Shown piece after piece: positions 62,755 through 64,000 of a stretch of DNA of 64,000 nt (within the stretch, counting starts at the first letter, position 1; every line of letters starts with the position of its first letter). Source of the DNA: Candidatus Tumulicola sp. (GTDB taxonomy: Bacteria; Vulcanimicrobiota; Vulcanimicrobiia; Vulcanimicrobiales; Vulcanimicrobiaceae); NCBI GenBank assembly GCA_036490475.1, contig DASXDT010000001.1, forward strand, positions 223,740-287,739, given 5' to 3'. Below the pieces are notes generated by a model, which had not been told where the DNA came from, searched no databases, and was given only the letters and a program-made list of their open reading frames with translations. The translations under genes were made by a program, and so were the position numbers.

Positions 62755-64000
62755 CTACTGCGTGTCGACGGGAGTGTAGTCGGGCGGCTGTCGCAGGAAG
62801 TAGTTCTTGTCGAGGCTCGAGGGTACCGCGACGAATGCACGGGGTTTGCTCTTGAAGTGAAAGAGCGTCGTAAGGCTGTGAGCGCGCACGTCGTTGGAGT
62901 GAAGGCTGCCGAGTTTGAACGTTTCCTCGACATACTTCACGACGCTCGCGAACTCGTACTGTGTGCTCACGACTTGGCCCTTGCCTACGTAGGGCGAGAT
63001 GATCAAGAACGGTACGCGGAAACCAAGGCCGCCCTGATTATCGATGAACGTCGGCGGAACGTGGTCGTAGAAGCCGCCCCAATCGTCCCATATGACGAGG
63101 ATCGTCGTGTTGTTCCAATATTGGCTCTGTCCGACAGCGTTAACGACCGACGCGATCCACTCCGGCCCATGATACGTGGCTTTGTTACCTTCCGGGTGGT
63201 CGGAATTAACATGGGTTGGGACGATCCAATTCATCTGTGCGAGCGTTCCGTTGCTGAGATCGTTGAAGATGTTGGTCTCCGGCACAGAGATGTTCGTGGC
63301 CCATTCCGGTCCTTCGCGAACCGCCTGGATGGCGTCGAAGGCGTCCCAGATGTTGCCGGTGTCACCGCCGCCTTGATGGGGCGGCGAGTAGTACCGCCAG
63401 CTGACACCCTTCGCGTCGAGCAGATCGCGCAACGTTCCCGTTGGGTAGGTGAGGCATGGGAACGGTCCCTGACCGGATTCGAGCTTCAACTTGGTGGTGA
63501 GGAGATCGGTGACCGTTGCTGGGGGTTTCTTTCGAGAATCGCAGCCCCAGTGGTTGTTATCGGACGGTACGTTGACGATGCTGTGCGTGGGGTCGATCTT
63601 GGTCCAGCCCGCGATAAAATCTTGATGTGCGGTGAAGCTGCCGCTGCCTTGGGTTTGGAACATGTGATCGCCGATTGCATAGTTTTGCGCGATGAACCAA
63701 TACGGTTTGATCTCGTCGGGATTGGCGTACTGGTACGGGTAGTCTGCCGGCGTCACCGGAAACGAGTTGATGTAGGTGTGGTTGAACCCGTCCATCTGAC
63801 AAACGCTACCCTGGAGATCGCAGTCGATCTGATACTGCGGGCGCATGTGATTCATGTCACGCGCGGCAAGATGCGCTTCTTTGAGTGCGATGACTTTGCC
63901 GTTGCTCTCCTTGCCGGTGGTCGTGCCATCGACGCCGGGGAACGTTGCAAAGAAATCGTCGAAGGTTCTATTCTCTTGGATCATGACGATGATGTGCTGG
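62755..64000 (-). CDS. Phospholipase C / acid phosphatase-type phosphoesterase, 5' end outside the window
   Basis: At least 414 residues; the frame stays open through position 64000, so the signal peptide and true start lie beyond the window. The visible N-terminal part reads HIIVMIQENRTFDDFFATFPG, followed by IGDHMFQTQGSGSFTAH, HVNSDHPEG, IWDDWGGFYDHVPP and ISPYVGKGQVVSTQ. The internal ATG at 63984 is within the conserved motif and not a start. Confidence 0.92.
   Translation of the reverse strand, partial: QHIIVMIQENRTFDDFFATFPGVDGTTTGKESNGKVIALKEAHLAARDMNHMRPQYQIDCDLQGSVCQMDGFNHTYINSFPVTPADYPYQYANPDEIKPYWFIAQNYAIGDHMFQTQGSGSFTAHQDFIAGWTKIDPTHSIVNVPSDNNHWGCDSRKKPPATVTDLLTTKLKLESGQGPFPCLTYPTGTLRDLLDAKGVSWRYYSPPHQGGGDTGNIWDAFDAIQAVREGPEWATNISVPETNIFNDLSNGTLAQMNWIVPTHVNSDHPEGNKATYHGPEWIASVVNAVGQSQYWNNTTILVIWDDWGGFYDHVPPTFIDNQGGLGFRVPFLIISPYVGKGQVVSTQYEFASVVKYVEETFKLGSLHSNDVRAHSLTTLFHFKSKPRAFVAVPSSLDKNYFLRQPPDYTPVDTQ

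Overview
The window is GC-rich, densely packed chromosomal DNA from a free-living, Gram-negative-type bacterium. Many products carry lipoprotein signal peptides with lipoboxes. There is an outer-membrane-type DUF5916 protein and several ECF, LuxR and STAND regulators. The mix (DUF2252, DUF5916, rapZ-yvcK, streptogramin-lyase-like lipoproteins, repeated phospholipase C-type phosphoesterases) would suit a soil lineage such as Eremiobacterota/Vulcanimicrobiota or an acidobacterium. That placement is inference; there is no rRNA here to confirm it.

Layout. 0-5 kb: a phosphoesterase lipoprotein and a cyclase-STAND-TPR regulator. 5-9.5 kb: two divergent tRNA-Ala genes, an operon of exported proteins including a 2H phosphoesterase, and a cupredoxin-metallophosphoesterase pair divergent from a LuxR-type STAND regulator. 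12-24.5 kb: beta-propeller lipoproteins, a beta-lactamase-fold hydrolase, DUF2252, an ECF sigma/anti-sigma pair, a frameshifted retropepsin-like gene, an M24 peptidase and a CPBP protease. 24.7-32.3 kb: a housekeeping core with RNase P RNA, yvcK-rapZ, DUF2203, DUF1858, a Phd/VapC-type toxin-antitoxin pair, an aldo/keto reductase and class I fructose-bisphosphate aldolase. 32.5-39.9 kb: a promoter with a TetR-type operator, a 42-residue peptide gene, a LuxR regulator, an APH-like kinase, and the CBS/CGL reverse-transsulfuration operon. 40-49 kb: secreted proteins, a HepT/MntA module bracketed by direct repeats, an esterase, and a 1,280-residue permease-GH35 fusion. 49-64 kb: tRNA-Leu, four acetyltransferase genes or remnants (two further intact ones sit at 48.3-49.2 kb), recQ, more beta-propeller lipoproteins, a DUF5916 protein, and three more phosphoesterases, the last cut by the window edge.

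The two most unusual signals are these. (1) A family of about 190-260 bp intergenic elements with long terminal inverted repeats built on GGACTA-N4-TAGTCC. There are four complete copies and one half copy, and every one lies just downstream of a minus-strand gene. (2) A single reading frame that joins an APC-type permease to an exported GH35 beta-galactosidase-like domain. Gene decay is also visible: a frameshifted aspartyl-protease-like gene, a DipZ C-terminal remnant, a GNAT remnant, and a partial duplicate of an esterase 3' end.
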